Source: Dactylosporangium fulvum (lineage in GTDB: Bacteria > Actinomycetota > Actinomycetes > Mycobacteriales > Micromonosporaceae). Taken from it: 64,000 nt of DNA. The translations under genes were made by a program, and so were the position numbers. Positions 51,735 to 63,642 of this stretch are shown piece after piece (position 1 is the stretch's first letter; the number at the start of each line of letters is the position of its first letter). The stretch is from assembly GCF_025137375.1 (NCBI RefSeq), contig NZ_CP073720.1, positions 9,448,501 to 9,512,500 of the forward strand. The letters are read 5' to 3'. Under the pieces are notes generated by a model, which worked only from the letters and a program-made list of their open reading frames with translations, did not search any database and had not been told where the DNA came from.

Positions 51735-52264
51735 TGCTTGTCCGCCGCCTCGACGCTCGACCACAACTTGCCATACCACGGCCGGGGGGCCTTCTCCGCG
51801 CCCGGCACGTCGGCCGGGTCGGTCTTCGTGGCCCGGTCCGGGTCGACCACGACGTACGACTTCTCCCCCGGCAACACCATGTGCAGCCGCTGCCGGGCCT
51901 GGCTGATCACGTATTCCGGGTCGTCCCACTTCTTCGCCCGCGCCGCCATCTCGGCGACCTTCGCCGCCTGCCGCTCCTGGCTCTGCTCCAGGGCGGCGAT
52001 CTCGGCCTGCTGGGCGAGGTAGACCCGCACCGGGTAGGCGTAGGCGAGCAGCAGGACCAGCAACACGAGGCTCAGCACGATCGCCCGGCTGGTGAACCGC
52101 CGCGGCTGCGGTGCCCGGGTCCGCAGCGCCGTGCCGCCGGCCGACACCGCCCGTCGCGCCACGGTCGGCCGGGCCGGGGCACGTCCCCCGCCGGACCGCT
52201 GACCGCGGGGCGCCGAGCCGCGTGAAGGCGCGCTGCGCCCGCCCGGCCTGGTGCGCTGCTGCAT
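51731..52264 (-). CDS. Septum formation initiator (DivIC/FtsB family)
   Basis: The 177 residues have a long basic Arg/Pro/Gly-rich cytoplasmic tail (1-58), one membrane helix (about 60-80: AIVLSLVLLVLLLAYAYPVR) and a coiled coil (about 84-112: LAQQAEIAALEQSQERQAAK) followed by WDDPEYVISQARQRLHMVLP, the typical FtsB/DivIC extracytoplasmic end. It should join FtsL and FtsQ in the divisome. ATG at 52262-52264 follows GGGGGAGGA. Same operon as DUF501. Confidence 0.93.
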   Translation of the reverse strand: MQQRTRPGGRSAPSRGSAPRGQRSGGGRAPARPTVARRAVSAGGTALRTRAPQPRRFTSRAIVLSLVLLVLLLAYAYPVRVYLAQQAEIAALEQSQERQAAKVAEMAARAKKWDDPEYVISQARQRLHMVLPGEKSYVVVDPDRATKTDPADVPGAEKAPRPWYGKLWSSVEAADKQ

Positions 52265-52285
52265 TCCTCCCCCAGGTGGTTCACT

Positions 52286-52322
52286 GCGTCTGCGGCCCCC
52301 ATGATCAGGAGGCCGCAGACGC
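52286..52322. other. Hairpin between eno and divIC
   Basis: GCGTCTGCGGCC (52286-52297) and GGCCGCAGACGC (52311-52322) pair perfectly around a 13-base loop. On the minus strand, the direction of transcription, the T-run lies before rather than after the hairpin, so it is not a standard terminator. It may be an mRNA processing or stability element that keeps enolase levels above those of divIC. Confidence 0.6.
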
Positions 52323-52333
52323 AAAAAATCGCA

Positions 52334-53981
<1,648 letters not shown>

Positions 53982-55595
53982 TCAGAGGGACAGCAGCGTG
54001 CGGAGGTGGCGCGGAGGCGGGGAGCCGTGCGCCAGCATGCGGTCGTGCCAGTCGCGCAGCGACACGTCCGAGGGGCGTTCGCGGGCGATCTCACTCACCT
54101 CGGTGTAGCCGACGAAATACGTCGACAACTGCGTCGAGCTCAACCGTGCCCGCCGCCACTTGCCGGCCGCCTCGCCGTCCTCCTGGAAGCCCCGGCCCAT
54201 CATCAGGGCCATCGCCTCGTCCTCGGTCATGCCGTCGCAGTGGATGCGCTGGTCGATGATCGCGTTGATGCTCATTCTCAACTGCATCTTGAGCTGCTGC
54301 AACCGCACCGGGAGGCCGCCGAAGCCCAGCGTGGCCATGAGCTCCTCGGCGTAGACCGCCCAGCCCTCGACGAACGGGCCAGACCAGCCGATCGCGCGGG
54401 CCCGGGTGCGGCCGCGGAACCGGCGGGCATGGGCGAGCTGGAGGAAGTGGCCCGGCGTCGCCTCGTGGACGGTGAGGTCGCGCAGCATGTGGTGGTTGTA
54501 CTCGCGGTAGAACGACGCCACGCGGTCGGCGGACCAGTCCGCGGGGGTCGGCGAGATACAGAAGAACGTCGGCAGCTCGGAGGGCTCGAGCATGCCGGGC
54601 GGGTCGCAGTACGCCACCGCGACGCCCCGCGCGAACTCCGGCATCTCCATGATGACCAGCGGGTCGTCGACCAGCGTGACGAGGTCGTGCGCCCGGACGA
54701 ACCCGGTGGCCTCGTCGAGCGACACCTTGGCCAGGTCGACGATCGTGTCGTTGTCCGGCACGTCGGCGGCGAGCCGCGCGAACGCCTCGCGCACGGTGTT
54801 GTCGCTCTCCGGCCCTCCGGTCAGCTCGGCGGCAGCGGCGCGCAGCTCGGCACTCACCCGGTCGAGGTTGGCCTCCGCGCGCTCCAGCACGGTCGCCGCC
54901 CCCAGCTCGGTGTCGAGCGTGTGCCACAGCCGGGCCTCCCACAGGCGGCGGCCCAGACGGGGGTCGCGGTCGGACGTGTCGAGCCGACCGCGCAGCCAGC
55001 CGGCGAAGGCGTCGAGCTCGGCGGCGGCCCGCTCCTGGAGCGGCCGGATCACCTCGGTCAGGCCGGGCGCCTCCTTCAGCAGCTCACCCAGCTCCTCGCG
55101 GACCAGGCGGGCCGTGCCCGAGAACTGCACGACGGCCGTCTCCACGTGGACGCGCGGCGACTCCTGGAGGACCTCACGGGCGGTGGACAGCACATCAGGT
55201 ACTGCCGAAAGCCGCGCCGCGACGGCGACCAGACGCTCCTCGGCCGGCGCGAACGGCCGGGAGATGAGCCCGTGCAGCAGGGTGCCGGGATTGTGCGCGA
55301 GCGGGTTCCACTCGTGCTCGCGAACCTCGGTCCGCTCGAACAGCATCCGCTCGACGCGGGCCAGCAGCACCGCGTGGTCGACCTGCTCCTGCACGTCGAG
55401 GGTGTCGAGATCGATCTGGCTGAGTGCGGCGGAGGCGTCGCGCAGCATGTCGACGTCGCCGGCGACGCCGTCGGCCGAGTAGTCCGGCAGCCGGTCGTCG
55501 AACCGGTGGTCGCCGGCCGACGCGGCGAGCCGCGGATCTACCTCCAGCAACGCGTCGGCGATGTGCTCGGCCAGTGGCACGAAGTCATGCGGCAT
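53982..55595 (-). CDS. DUF885 family protein (predicted zinc metallopeptidase)
   Basis: The 537-residue protein is largely helical and contains the gluzincin-like motifs DLTVHEATPGHFLQLAHARR (HExxxGH) and GPFVEGWAVYAEELMATLGF, which supplies the third ligand Glu, near the C-terminus. DUF885 proteins are relatives of carboxypeptidase Taq/M3-like enzymes; few have been characterised. There is no signal peptide. The ATG at 55593-55595 is 16 bp upstream of the MocR gene end on the same strand, so the two may be co-transcribed. Confidence 0.88.
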   Translation of the reverse strand: MPHDFVPLAEHIADALLEVDPRLAASAGDHRFDDRLPDYSADGVAGDVDMLRDASAALSQIDLDTLDVQEQVDHAVLLARVERMLFERTEVREHEWNPLAHNPGTLLHGLISRPFAPAEERLVAVAARLSAVPDVLSTAREVLQESPRVHVETAVVQFSGTARLVREELGELLKEAPGLTEVIRPLQERAAAELDAFAGWLRGRLDTSDRDPRLGRRLWEARLWHTLDTELGAATVLERAEANLDRVSAELRAAAAELTGGPESDNTVREAFARLAADVPDNDTIVDLAKVSLDEATGFVRAHDLVTLVDDPLVIMEMPEFARGVAVAYCDPPGMLEPSELPTFFCISPTPADWSADRVASFYREYNHHMLRDLTVHEATPGHFLQLAHARRFRGRTRARAIGWSGPFVEGWAVYAEELMATLGFGGLPVRLQQLKMQLRMSINAIIDQRIHCDGMTEDEAMALMMGRGFQEDGEAAGKWRRARLSSTQLSTYFVGYTEVSEIARERPSDVSLRDWHDRMLAHGSPPPRHLRTLLSL

Positions 55596-55611
55596 TCCAG
55601 AACCGTATCCC

Positions 55612-56982
55612 CTACACGAGGCCGGCGAGGGTGCGAACCGCCCTCGCCAGCTCGTGCGGGGTGTGTGCGGCGTAGCCGAGCACCAGGCCGGCCGGGCCGC
55701 GGCCGCGCTGCCGCAGCGACGACAGCGCGAGCGGCCCGAGACCGGCCGCCGCCGCGCGCTCGGCCACGGCTCGGTCGTCGACCCCCGGCGGGAGCTCGAC
55801 CACCAGGTGCAGGCCGGCCGCGATGCCGCCGATGCGGGCCGTCGGCAGGTGCCGGCGCAGCGCGGCGACGGCCGCGTCGCGGCGCTCGCGGTGCAGGCGG
55901 CGTGCGCGGCGCAGGTGGCGGTCGTACCCACCGCCGGCCAGGAACTCGGCGAACGCCAGCTGCTGCAGCGACGGTCCACCGTTGTCGGCGTCGGCCTTGG
56001 CCGCGCGCAGGTCGGGCAGCCAGGCCTGCGGCGCGACGAGCCAGCCGAGCCGCAGGCCGGGGGCGAGGACCTTGCTCACCGACCCGACGAGGGCGACGCG
56101 GTCCGGCGCGAGGCCCTGCAGGCATGCCACCGGCTCACGGTCGTAGCGGTACTCGGCGTCGTAGTCGTCCTCGATCACGAGCCCGTCGACCCGGCGTGCC
56201 CATGCGACGAGCTCGGCCCGCCGGCTCGGTGCCAGGACGACGCCGGTCGGGAACTGGTGCGCCGGGGTGACGACGACCGCCTTGGCTCTCGTCCGGCCGA
56301 GCGCCCGCACGTCCAGCCCTTCGCCGTCAACGGGGACCGGCACGACGTCGAGCCCGAGCCGGGTCAGGTGGTCACGCAGCGCCGCCGGGCCGGGGTCCTC
56401 CAGCCCCACACGCTTCATGCCGGCGGTCAGCAGCGCATTGGCGAGCAGCGCGAGCCCCTGGGTGACGCCGGCGGTGACGATCAGGCCCTCCGGCGGCACC
56501 AGCGCGGCGCGGACCCGGCCGAGGTAGCCGGCCAGCTCACGGCGCAGGCGGGGCACGCCGACCGCGTCGGTGTAGTCGAAGTCGGCGTCGAGCGCGCCGG
56601 CCAGTGCCGTCTCGTAGGCGCGCCGCCACGCGGTTCGCGGGAACATCCCCAGGTCTGGCACGCCCGGGCGCAGCGGGGCCACGGTGGTGGGGCGGTCGGG
56701 CGCCTCGCCGCGCTGCTTGGGCATGGTGGTGACGACGTCGGCGACGACGGTGCCCGAGCCGCGGCGGGTCAGCAGGCGCCCCTCGGCGACCAGCTGCTCG
56801 TACGCCCCGACGACGAGTCCCCGGGACACACCCAGGTCGGCGGCGAGGTCACGCGTGGAGGGCAGCCGGGTGCCGGGGGCGAGACGTCCCCGCGTGATGG
56901 CGTCCCGCAGCGCGCCGACCAGCTGATCGCCGACGCGCGGCCGGCTGCGGTCCAGCTCGACCAGCGCCTCCCACACCGACAA
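55612..56982 (-). CDS. MocR/PdxR-type regulator (GntR HTH fused to aminotransferase domain)
   Basis: The 456 residues fuse a GntR winged helix (about 12-80: RLPSTRDLAADLGVSRGLVV and GRLLTRRGSGTVV) to a fold-type I aminotransferase-like domain (about 110-450) with VTAGVTQGLALLANALL, VIEDDYDAEYRYDREPVACL and the PLP lysine in LVGSVSKVLAPGLRLGW. MocR regulators often control B6 metabolism or a divergent transporter. Here the divergent neighbour is an EamA exporter. A GGAGG precedes TTG at 56980-56982 by 5 bases, which I take as start; GTG 56974-56976 is an alternative. Confidence 0.9.
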   Translation of the reverse strand: MSVWEALVELDRSRPRVGDQLVGALRDAITRGRLAPGTRLPSTRDLAADLGVSRGLVVGAYEQLVAEGRLLTRRGSGTVVADVVTTMPKQRGEAPDRPTTVAPLRPGVPDLGMFPRTAWRRAYETALAGALDADFDYTDAVGVPRLRRELAGYLGRVRAALVPPEGLIVTAGVTQGLALLANALLTAGMKRVGLEDPGPAALRDHLTRLGLDVVPVPVDGEGLDVRALGRTRAKAVVVTPAHQFPTGVVLAPSRRAELVAWARRVDGLVIEDDYDAEYRYDREPVACLQGLAPDRVALVGSVSKVLAPGLRLGWLVAPQAWLPDLRAAKADADNGGPSLQQLAFAEFLAGGGYDRHLRRARRLHRERRDAAVAALRRHLPTARIGGIAAGLHLVVELPPGVDDRAVAERAAAAGLGPLALSSLRQRGRGPAGLVLGYAAHTPHELARAVRTLAGLV

Positions 56983-57050
56983 GTGGTCCTCCAAATCCGG
57001 GCATCGGTGGCACTGTAGCGTGGACCATTGACCGCCGTACGTTCGGCGCC

Positions 57051-58085
57051 ATGACCCGCCGTTACTCCGCCTACTGCGTGTTGACCTGCGCGATTCTCGG
57101 CGGCTCGTTCACCGTAAGCCGCTCGATCGTCGACTATCCGATCCTCACCGGGCAGGCGCTGCGGTACGCGCTGGCCGCACTCGCCCTCTTCGGGCTGCTG
57201 CTGTTCCGGGACCGGTTGTGGCCCACGGCGCGGGAGTTGGTGCGACTGGCGGCGGTCGCGGCGACCGGCCTCGTGCTGTTCAACGTGTTGCTGCTCTTCG
57301 CGCTACGCCACGCCGACCCCGCGGTGATCGCCACGATCGTCGGAGCCAGTCCCCTGCTGCTGGCGCTGCTGGGCCCGCTGCAGGAGCGCCGCCGCCCGAC
57401 GCCGCAGCTCGTGGCCGCGGCGACCGTGGTCGTGGCCGGCGCCGGGATCGTGCAGGGCTTCGGCGACTTCGACGCGCTCGGTCTGGTCGCGGCGGTCGGC
57501 GTACTGCTGTGCGAGGCGGCGTTCTCGCTGCTCGCCGCGCCCCTGCTGCCCCGGCTCGGCCCGCTGCGGGTGTCCGCGTGGAGCACGCTGCTCGCCGTTC
57601 CGCTGCTGCTGCTCGCGCTGCCCTTCTCCGGTGAGCGGCCCCGGCTCCCCACCGGCGGGGAGACGGCCGCGCTGGTCTTCCTGGGCCTGGTGCTGACGGT
57701 GGTCGCGTTCGTCTGCTGGTACTCCGGGGTGGCCGGCCTCGGCGTCGAGCGCGCCGGCGTGTACGTCGGCCTGGTCCCGGTGTTCGCGCTGGCGACGGTG
57801 TCCATCGTGGACGGTGTGCTGCCGTCCGGCGTCCGGGTGGGCGGCGTCCTGCTGGTGGCCTCCGGCCTGGTGCTCGGCGCGCGCCGTGCCGGACGTGTCC
57901 AGGAGAGCGCATGGGAAGCACCGCGCGCGTCCTCGGCGCCGGCGGGATCACCGGCGTCGCCCGGCAACTCGGCTACGTGGGCGCCCCACCGCTGCTGCAG
58001 ATCAACGAGGGCCTCGGGAAGCCGGCGGTGCTGCGTGATCCCTACGCGTCATGAGCGCTCGGCGCGGCGGACGGCCTCCATGTAG
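57051..58085 (+). CDS. EamA/DMT-family transporter with an abnormal C-terminal tail
   Basis: The first 285 residues are a normal ten-helix EamA transporter made of two five-helix repeats (including LTGQALRYALAALALFGLLL and TAALVFLGLVLTVVAFVCWY). Members export amino acids or metabolites. The divergent MocR gene probably controls it. From about residue 286 the frame continues for some 60 residues of Ser/Arg/Pro-rich sequence that overlaps another frame (57911-58054) and the end of mazG. This tail is not typical of the family, so the native stop may have been lost by a frameshift near 57890. ATG at 57051. Confidence 0.85.
   Translation: MTRRYSAYCVLTCAILGGSFTVSRSIVDYPILTGQALRYALAALALFGLLLFRDRLWPTARELVRLAAVAATGLVLFNVLLLFALRHADPAVIATIVGASPLLLALLGPLQERRRPTPQLVAAATVVVAGAGIVQGFGDFDALGLVAAVGVLLCEAAFSLLAAPLLPRLGPLRVSAWSTLLAVPLLLLALPFSGERPRLPTGGETAALVFLGLVLTVVAFVCWYSGVAGLGVERAGVYVGLVPVFALATVSIVDGVLPSGVRVGGVLLVASGLVLGARRAGRVQESAWEAPRASSAPAGSPASPGNSATWAPHRCCRSTRASGSRRCCVIPTRHERSARRTASM
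57911..58054 (+). CDS. 47-residue open frame, possible patatin-like remnant
   Basis: ATG 57911 follows AGGAGA and opens MGSTARVLGAGGITGVARQL, resembling the oxyanion-loop start (GxGGxxGxA) of patatin-like phospholipases. It then diverges (APPLLQINEGLGKPAVLRDP) and stops at 58054. No catalytic GxSxG is present. It overlaps the EamA tail in another frame and the convergent mazG stop. It could be a deletion remnant or a small functional protein. Confidence 0.35.
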   Translation: MGSTARVLGAGGITGVARQLGYVGAPPLLQINEGLGKPAVLRDPYAS

Positions 58086-58990
58086 GACAGCGCCGTCTCG
58101 CGCAGGGCCGCCTCGGCGTCGGCGCCCTCCGCCTGGGCCTTCGCGACCAGCGCGAACAGCTTTGCGCCCAGGTTGTCGCCGGACGGCGGCGGGACGTCGA
58201 GGCCGGCGCGGGCGACCCGCTGGAGGAGCTTCGCGGCGAGGGCCAGCGCCGGCTGCGAGAGGGCGACGCCGTCGACGGCCGAGTCGCGGGCCTTCTCGGC
58301 CTTCTTGATCTGCTCCCAGTTGGCGATGATCTCGTCGATGTCGCCGACCACGGTGTCGGCGAAGACGTGCGGGTTGCGCCGGATGAGCTTGTCGACCAGG
58401 TCGCCGGCCACGTCGTCGATGGTGAAGCCGGCGGTCTCCTCGCCGAGCCGCGCGTGCAGGACGACCTGGAGCAGGACGTCGCCGAGCTCCTCGCGAACCG
58501 CCTCGGTGTCGTCGTCGCGGATCGCGTCGTACAGCTCGTAGGCCTCCTCCAGGAGGAACGGCGCCAGGCTGTGGTGGGTCTGGGCCCGCTTCCACGGGTC
58601 GCCGGCCTCGGGGTGCATCAGCCGGTCCATCACCGTCACCGCGTCGAGCAGCCGCGCGCCGGGCGGATCCCACGAGCCGTAGAGCAGCTCGAGCTCGGCC
58701 AGGCCGGGCTCCCGGGCGAGCCGCAGGCCCAGCTCCCGGGCCAGTTGCTCGTCGCCGTCGGGTGCGGCCAGCCAGACCACGGTGCCGTGCTCGGCGATGG
58801 CGGCGAGCAGCGAGTCGGCTGTGGCGGGCACGACCGTGACCGTGGCGCCGGCGGCCCGCAGGGCCTGTGCCTGCTCGGACTCGGCTGCGGCGAGGACCGG
58901 ATGCGCACGGACCAGGTCCCACGCCTGCGCGGTCAGCACCCCGGCGGGCAGCCGGGGCGACGTCACCAGCAGGACCACCCTTGCCGACAC
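58049..58990 (-). CDS. mazG: Nucleoside triphosphate pyrophosphohydrolase MazG
   Basis: The 313-residue protein has a 110-residue N-terminal actinobacterial extension and a MazG domain (about 125-230) with the EExxE-type motifs LLEEAYELYDAIRDDD and VREELGDVLLQVVLHARL, then RRNPHVFADTVVGDIDEI. MazG hydrolyses aberrant nucleoside triphosphates, such as oxidised dNTPs, to monophosphates. GTG at 58988-58990, five bases after the SurA-like gene. Order mfd, lipoprotein, mazG recalls mycobacterial Rv1020-Rv1022. Confidence 0.93.
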   Translation of the reverse strand: MSARVVLLVTSPRLPAGVLTAQAWDLVRAHPVLAAAESEQAQALRAAGATVTVVPATADSLLAAIAEHGTVVWLAAPDGDEQLARELGLRLAREPGLAELELLYGSWDPPGARLLDAVTVMDRLMHPEAGDPWKRAQTHHSLAPFLLEEAYELYDAIRDDDTEAVREELGDVLLQVVLHARLGEETAGFTIDDVAGDLVDKLIRRNPHVFADTVVGDIDEIIANWEQIKKAEKARDSAVDGVALSQPALALAAKLLQRVARAGLDVPPPSGDNLGAKLFALVAKAQAEGADAEAALRETALSYMEAVRRAERS

Positions 58991-58995
58991 GGACG

Positions 58996-59769
58996 TCAGG
59001 CCTCCTCTACCGGCACTTCGCTGTCGCTCGGGAAGGCTACGTCAATCGGCGTGTCGCCGCCTTGGAGGGCCAGCATCACCGGCATCACGAGCCCGCCGTA
59101 ACGCGGGTTGACCGTCACGTGGGCCGTGCGGACGGCCTCGGCGAGGGCCTGCTGCGCCTGGAACGCCGCACCGATCTGGGTGTTCTGCTTGAGGCCGGCG
59201 ATGACCTGCTCATACGACACGACGTCGGGCACCTGACCGATCTCGTCGAGCGCGTCGTAGAACCGGCCGGCTTCGTCGTTGCTCGGCACCCGCTGCGCGC
59301 TCCCCTGGAGAATCGCCTCGAAGGCCGGCCAGTAGTCGAGCCACAGCCGCACGTATTCGTCGGAGGCGGGCAGGCCGAAGATGTCGGTGAACGGCGGGGG
59401 ACCGAACGTGGTGAGGTGCCGCTCGGCCAGGATCCGGTCGGTCACGTCCCCCCAGACCATCAACGACAGCACCTGGCTGGCGCTGGTGTGCACGATCGGC
59501 AGCATGGCCTCGACCGGCACCTCGGGGTATTCGTCGGGCCCCTTGCCCGCCTTGATCGCGTCCATCCGCGCGTCATACGCCTGCTTGCGGGCCACCAGGC
59601 GCTGCTCGGCGACGTCGTTGACGGACCGGACGATCGCGTCGACCTCGGCGACGGTGATCTTCCGGTCGCCCACGTAGGCGGCCACGGTGGGCGCCGAGCG
59701 GCAACCGGCCAGCGAGACGCCGGCGAGGACGGTGGACACGGCGACGAGCGCCAGGCGACGGACACGCAT
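58996..59769 (-). CDS. SurA N-terminal-like lipoprotein
   Basis: The 257 residues have a lipoprotein signal (ALVAVSTVLAGVSLAGCRSA, lipobox Cys near residue 23) followed by VAAYVGDRKITVAEVDAIVR, the start typical of SurA/PrsA chaperone N-domains. The rest is helical (ARKQAYDARMDAIKAGKGPD). No PPIase domain follows, so it would act as a chaperone-like lipoprotein rather than an isomerase. ATG at 59767-59769. It lies between mfd and mazG and is probably co-transcribed with both. Confidence 0.85.
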   Translation of the reverse strand: MRVRRLALVAVSTVLAGVSLAGCRSAPTVAAYVGDRKITVAEVDAIVRSVNDVAEQRLVARKQAYDARMDAIKAGKGPDEYPEVPVEAMLPIVHTSASQVLSLMVWGDVTDRILAERHLTTFGPPPFTDIFGLPASDEYVRLWLDYWPAFEAILQGSAQRVPSNDEAGRFYDALDEIGQVPDVVSYEQVIAGLKQNTQIGAAFQAQQALAEAVRTAHVTVNPRYGGLVMPVMLALQGGDTPIDVAFPSDSEVPVEEA

Positions 59770-59804
59770 AGTGGACCACCATCTCACGTGCCGTAACGTC
59801 GATC

Positions 59805-62800
59805 TCATGCGGCTGGGGAGCCGAGGACGGTCGTGAGCAGCTCGGCGGCCCAGTCCAGCAACTGGGTGTCGCGCATCGGCTCACCACCGACCCGGCGGGT
59901 CGACGGGCGGGGCAGCGAGACCGTCTCGGCGGCCGCCTTGTAGACCGCCTCCGGGTAGAGCCGCTTGAGCCGCATCTGCTTGGAGTCGGGCAGCTGCAGC
60001 TGGGCGAACCGGATGTGTTTGCCCTGCAACGAGACGTCGGTCAGCCCGTGCGCCCGCGCGAGGAACCGGAACCGCGCGACCGCCAGCAGGTTGGCCACCG
60101 GGAGCGGGGGCTCGCCGTAGCGGTCCTTCATCTCGGCGACGATCTCGTCGAGCGCGGCGTCGTCCTTCGACCCGGCGATCTTGCGGTAGATCTCCAGGCG
60201 CAGCCGCTCCGCGGCGATGTACTCCAGCGGCAGGTGCGCGTCGACCGGCAGGTCGATCTTGACGTCGACCTCCTCCTCTTCCGGCCGCTCGCCCTTGAAC
60301 TGCTGGACCGCCTCGCCGACCATCCGCACGTACAGGTCGAAGCCGACGCCCTCGATGTGCCCGGACTGCTCGCCGCCGAGCAGGTTGCCCGCGCCGCGGA
60401 TCTCCAGGTCCTTCATCGCCACATACATGCCCGCGCCGAGCTCGGTGTGCTGGGCGATCGTGGCGAGCCGCTCGTGGGCGTGCTCGGTGAGCGGCTTGTC
60501 CGGCGGGTAGAGGAAGTAGGCGTAGGCCCGCTCGCGGCCCCGGCCGACGCGGCCGCGGATCTGGTGCAGCTGGGCGAGGCCGAGCAGGTCGGCGCGCTCC
60601 ACGATGAGGGTGTTGGCGTTGGGGATGTCGATGCCGCTCTCGACGATCGTGGTGCAGACGAGGACGTCGTACTCCTTCTCCCAGAAGCCGACCATGATCT
60701 TCTCGAGGGCCTCTTCACCCATCTGACCGTGCGCGACCGCGACCCGCGCCTCGGGGACCAGCTCGCGCAGCCGGCGGGCGGCGCGCTCGATCGACTCGAC
60801 GCGGTTGTGCAGGTAGAAGACCTGGCCGTCGCGCAGCAGCTCGCGGTGGATCGCCGCGGCGACCTGCTTGTCGTCCTGCGCGCCGACGTAGGTGAGCACC
60901 GGGTGGCGCTCCTCCGGCGGGGTCGCGATGGTCGACATCTCGCGGATGCCGGTGATCGCCATTTCCAGGGTGCGCGGGATCGGCGTGGCCGACATGGTCA
61001 GCACGTCGACGGAGGCGCGCAGCTGCTTGAGGAACTCCTTGTGCTCGACGCCGAAGCGCTGCTCCTCGTCGACGATCACCAGGCCGAGCTGCTTGAACCG
61101 GGTCGCGGTCTGCAGCAGCCGGTGGGTGCCGATGACGATGTCGACGGTGCCGTCGGAGACCTTCTCCATGGTCAGCTTCGTCTCGGTCGGGGTCTGGAAG
61201 CGCGACAGCTGACGGACCTCGATCGGGAACTGTGCCACCCGCTCGGAGAAGGTGTTGAAATGCTGCTGGGCGAGCAGGGTGGTGGGCACCAGCACGGCGA
61301 CCTGCTTGCCGTCCTGCACGGCCTTGAACGCGGCCCGCACTGCGATCTCGGTCTTGCCGTAGCCGACGTCGCCACAGATCAGCCGGTCCATCGGGATCGC
61401 CTTCTCCATGTCGCCCTTGACCTCTTCGATGGCCGCGAGCTGGTCAGGGGTCTCGTGGTAGGGGAACGCGTCCTCCAGCTCACGCTGCCAGGGTGTGTCG
61501 GGGCCGAAGGCGTGGCCCTGCGAGTTCTGGCGCACCGCATAGAGCTGGATGAGCTGCGCGGCGATCTCGCGGACCGCCTTGCGGGCGCGGGACTTGGCCT
61601 TCTGCCAGTCGGATCCGCCCATCTTGTGCAGGGTGGGCGCCTCGCCACCGACGTAGCGGGAGAGCTGGTCGAGCTGGTCGGTCGGGACGAACAGCCGGTC
61701 GCCGGGCTGGCCGCGCTTCGACGCCGCGTATTCGATCACGAGGTATTCCCGGTCGGCGCCGTTGACGGTGCGCTGCACCATCTCGACATAACGGCCGATG
61801 CCGTGCTGCTCGTGCACCACGAAGTCGCCGGTGCGCAGCTCGAGCGGGTCGATCTGGTTGCGGCGCCGGCTCGGCATCTTGCGCATGTCCTTGGTGGACG
61901 CGCCACGGCCACCGGAGATGTCGGTGCCGGTGACGACCGCCAGGCGGGCCGCCTCGTCGAGGAAGCCGTTGCCGAGGGAGCCGGTGGTGACGGTGACGAC
62001 GCCGGTGCGCGGCGGGGTGTCGACGGTCTCCGCCAGCGTCACGCCGAGGTCGGCGGCGCGCAGGACCTCGGCGGCACGCTGGGCCGGGCCGGAGCCCTCG
62101 AAGACGAGCGCGATCCGCCAGCCGTCGCCGGAGAGCCGCTTGAGGTCGTCGACGACCCGCGCGGTCTCGCCGTGGTAGAGCGGCACCGGCTGGGCGGCCA
62201 GCGAGATGGTGATCGCGTCGTCGGTGACGGTGGTGCTCTCGTCCTCCTCGCCGAGTCGCCACGGCTCGACCTCGCGGACGGTGTCCTCCGCGGCGGCGAA
62301 CGGGCTGAGTGACCACCACGGCTGCCCGAGCGACGCCGCGGCCGCACGGACGTCGCCCAGGTGGCGGAACGCCGCGGCGCCGAGGTCGATCGGCGCCTTG
62401 CCGCCCACGGCGGCCGCCGCCCAGCTGGCCTCCAGGAACTCGTCGCTGGTGCGGACGAGGTCGTGCGCCCGGGTGCGGATCCGCTCCGGGTCGCACAGCA
62501 GCACGTGGGTGCCCTCCGGCATGGTGTGCAGCACCAGCTCGAGGGAGTCGGTGCCGCCGAGCAGGGCGGGCGCGAGCGATTCCATGCCCTCCACGGGGAT
62601 GCCCGCGGCGAGCTTGTCGAGCATCTCGGCGAGCTGCGGGTGGTCGGTGGACAGCTCGGCCGCGCGGGACCGGACCTCGTCGGTCAGCAGCAGCTCACGG
62701 CACGGCGGCGCCCACAACTGCTCGACCTTCTCGATCGTGCGCTGGTCGGCGACCGCGAACGAGCGGATCTCCTCCACCTCGTCGCCCCAGAACTCGACGC

Positions 62801-63389
62801 GCAGCGGGTGCTCCTCGGTCGGCGGGAAGACGTCGAGAATGCCGCCGCGGACCGCGAACTCGCCGCGCTTGGTGACCAGGTCGACGCGCGCATAGGCCAG
62901 CTCGGCCAGCCGGACGACCAGGTCCTCGAGATCGGCCGACACGCCCGGGCGCAGCTCGATCGGCTCGAGATCGCCGAGGCCCTTGAGCTGGGGCTGCAGC
63001 ACCGAGCGCACCGGCGCCACGACGACCCGCGGGCAGGGCGCGGCGTCGGTCGGGTGGGCGAGGCGGCGCAGCACGGAGAGCCGCTTGCCGACCGTGTCGG
63101 AGCGCGGTGACAGCCGCTCGTGCGGCAGAGTCTCCCAGGACGGGTAGACCGCCACCTCGCCGGGGTCCAGCAGGCAGCCGAGGGCGGCGGCAAGGTCCTC
63201 CGCCTCCCGGCCGGTGGCGGTCACCGCGAGGACCGGCCGCTCGGCGGCGATGGCGGCGGCGACGAGCGCACGCAGCGACGGCGGCCCGGTCAGGTCGACC
63301 TGGTCGGCGTGCCCGGCGCGGGCGAGGTCACGGGCCCGGGCCAGGCCCGGGTCGGCGAGGGCGGCGGAAGTGAGACCGGCGAGCTTCAT
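59805..63389 (-). CDS. mfd: Transcription-repair coupling factor Mfd
   Basis: The 1194 residues give the full Mfd layout: UvrB-like N-terminal modules (about 60-340), RNA-polymerase-interacting CarD-like domain (about 480-570: [20 protein letters not shown]), the translocase domains with Walker [20 protein letters not shown] near 675, [18 protein letters not shown] (DEEQ box), [15 protein letters not shown] and the helicase motif [20 protein letters not shown], and the TRCF C-terminal domain. It removes stalled RNA polymerase and recruits UvrA. ATG at 63387-63389 with a weak ribosome-binding site; a GTG-like upstream extension is unlikely. Confidence 0.96.
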   Translation of the reverse strand: MKLAGLTSAALADPGLARARDLARAGHADQVDLTGPPSLRALVAAAIAAERPVLAVTATGREAEDLAAALGCLLDPGEVAVYPSWETLPHERLSPRSDTVGKRLSVLRRLAHPTDAAPCPRVVVAPVRSVLQPQLKGLGDLEPIELRPGVSADLEDLVVRLAELAYARVDLVTKRGEFAVRGGILDVFPPTEEHPLRVEFWGDEVEEIRSFAVADQRTIEKVEQLWAPPCRELLLTDEVRSRAAELSTDHPQLAEMLDKLAAGIPVEGMESLAPALLGGTDSLELVLHTMPEGTHVLLCDPERIRTRAHDLVRTSDEFLEASWAAAAVGGKAPIDLGAAAFRHLGDVRAAAASLGQPWWSLSPFAAAEDTVREVEPWRLGEEDESTTVTDDAITISLAAQPVPLYHGETARVVDDLKRLSGDGWRIALVFEGSGPAQRAAEVLRAADLGVTLAETVDTPPRTGVVTVTTGSLGNGFLDEAARLAVVTGTDISGGRGASTKDMRKMPSRRRNQIDPLELRTGDFVVHEQHGIGRYVEMVQRTVNGADREYLVIEYAASKRGQPGDRLFVPTDQLDQLSRYVGGEAPTLHKMGGSDWQKAKSRARKAVREIAAQLIQLYAVRQNSQGHAFGPDTPWQRELEDAFPYHETPDQLAAIEEVKGDMEKAIPMDRLICGDVGYGKTEIAVRAAFKAVQDGKQVAVLVPTTLLAQQHFNTFSERVAQFPIEVRQLSRFQTPTETKLTMEKVSDGTVDIVIGTHRLLQTATRFKQLGLVIVDEEQRFGVEHKEFLKQLRASVDVLTMSATPIPRTLEMAITGIREMSTIATPPEERHPVLTYVGAQDDKQVAAAIHRELLRDGQVFYLHNRVESIERAARRLRELVPEARVAVAHGQMGEEALEKIMVGFWEKEYDVLVCTTIVESGIDIPNANTLIVERADLLGLAQLHQIRGRVGRGRERAYAYFLYPPDKPLTEHAHERLATIAQHTELGAGMYVAMKDLEIRGAGNLLGGEQSGHIEGVGFDLYVRMVGEAVQQFKGERPEEEEVDVKIDLPVDAHLPLEYIAAERLRLEIYRKIAGSKDDAALDEIVAEMKDRYGEPPLPVANLLAVARFRFLARAHGLTDVSLQGKHIRFAQLQLPDSKQMRLKRLYPEAVYKAAAETVSLPRPSTRRVGGEPMRDTQLLDWAAELLTTVLGSPAA

Positions 63390-63642
63390 GGTGGTGTGGA
63401 GACCCAATCTGCACGGCAAACAGCCCCGCGCCCGGAACGGACGGGGGTGGTCGATGCGGGTACCAGAGTATCTGCCCGGTATGACACCTCGCCCGGCTCG
63501 TCACCGAGCGTGAGAGGCTGGGTGTAAAGAGAGATGACTCACCGAGCGCGCCCGGGGTGACGCGACAGCCGATACGATGCCGGTGAAATCGGACAGCGCC
63601 GTCCCCCAGCCGAGCCGAAGTCACATTGAGGGGACGTTTTCC

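Noticed and set aside
52286-52322. A rho-independent terminator of eno
   Set aside because: In the direction of transcription the T-run precedes the hairpin, and divIC follows closely on the same strand.
60015-62312. A 765-codon plus-strand open frame inside mfd
   Set aside because: It is antisense to highly conserved Mfd motifs and shows no recognisable domain.
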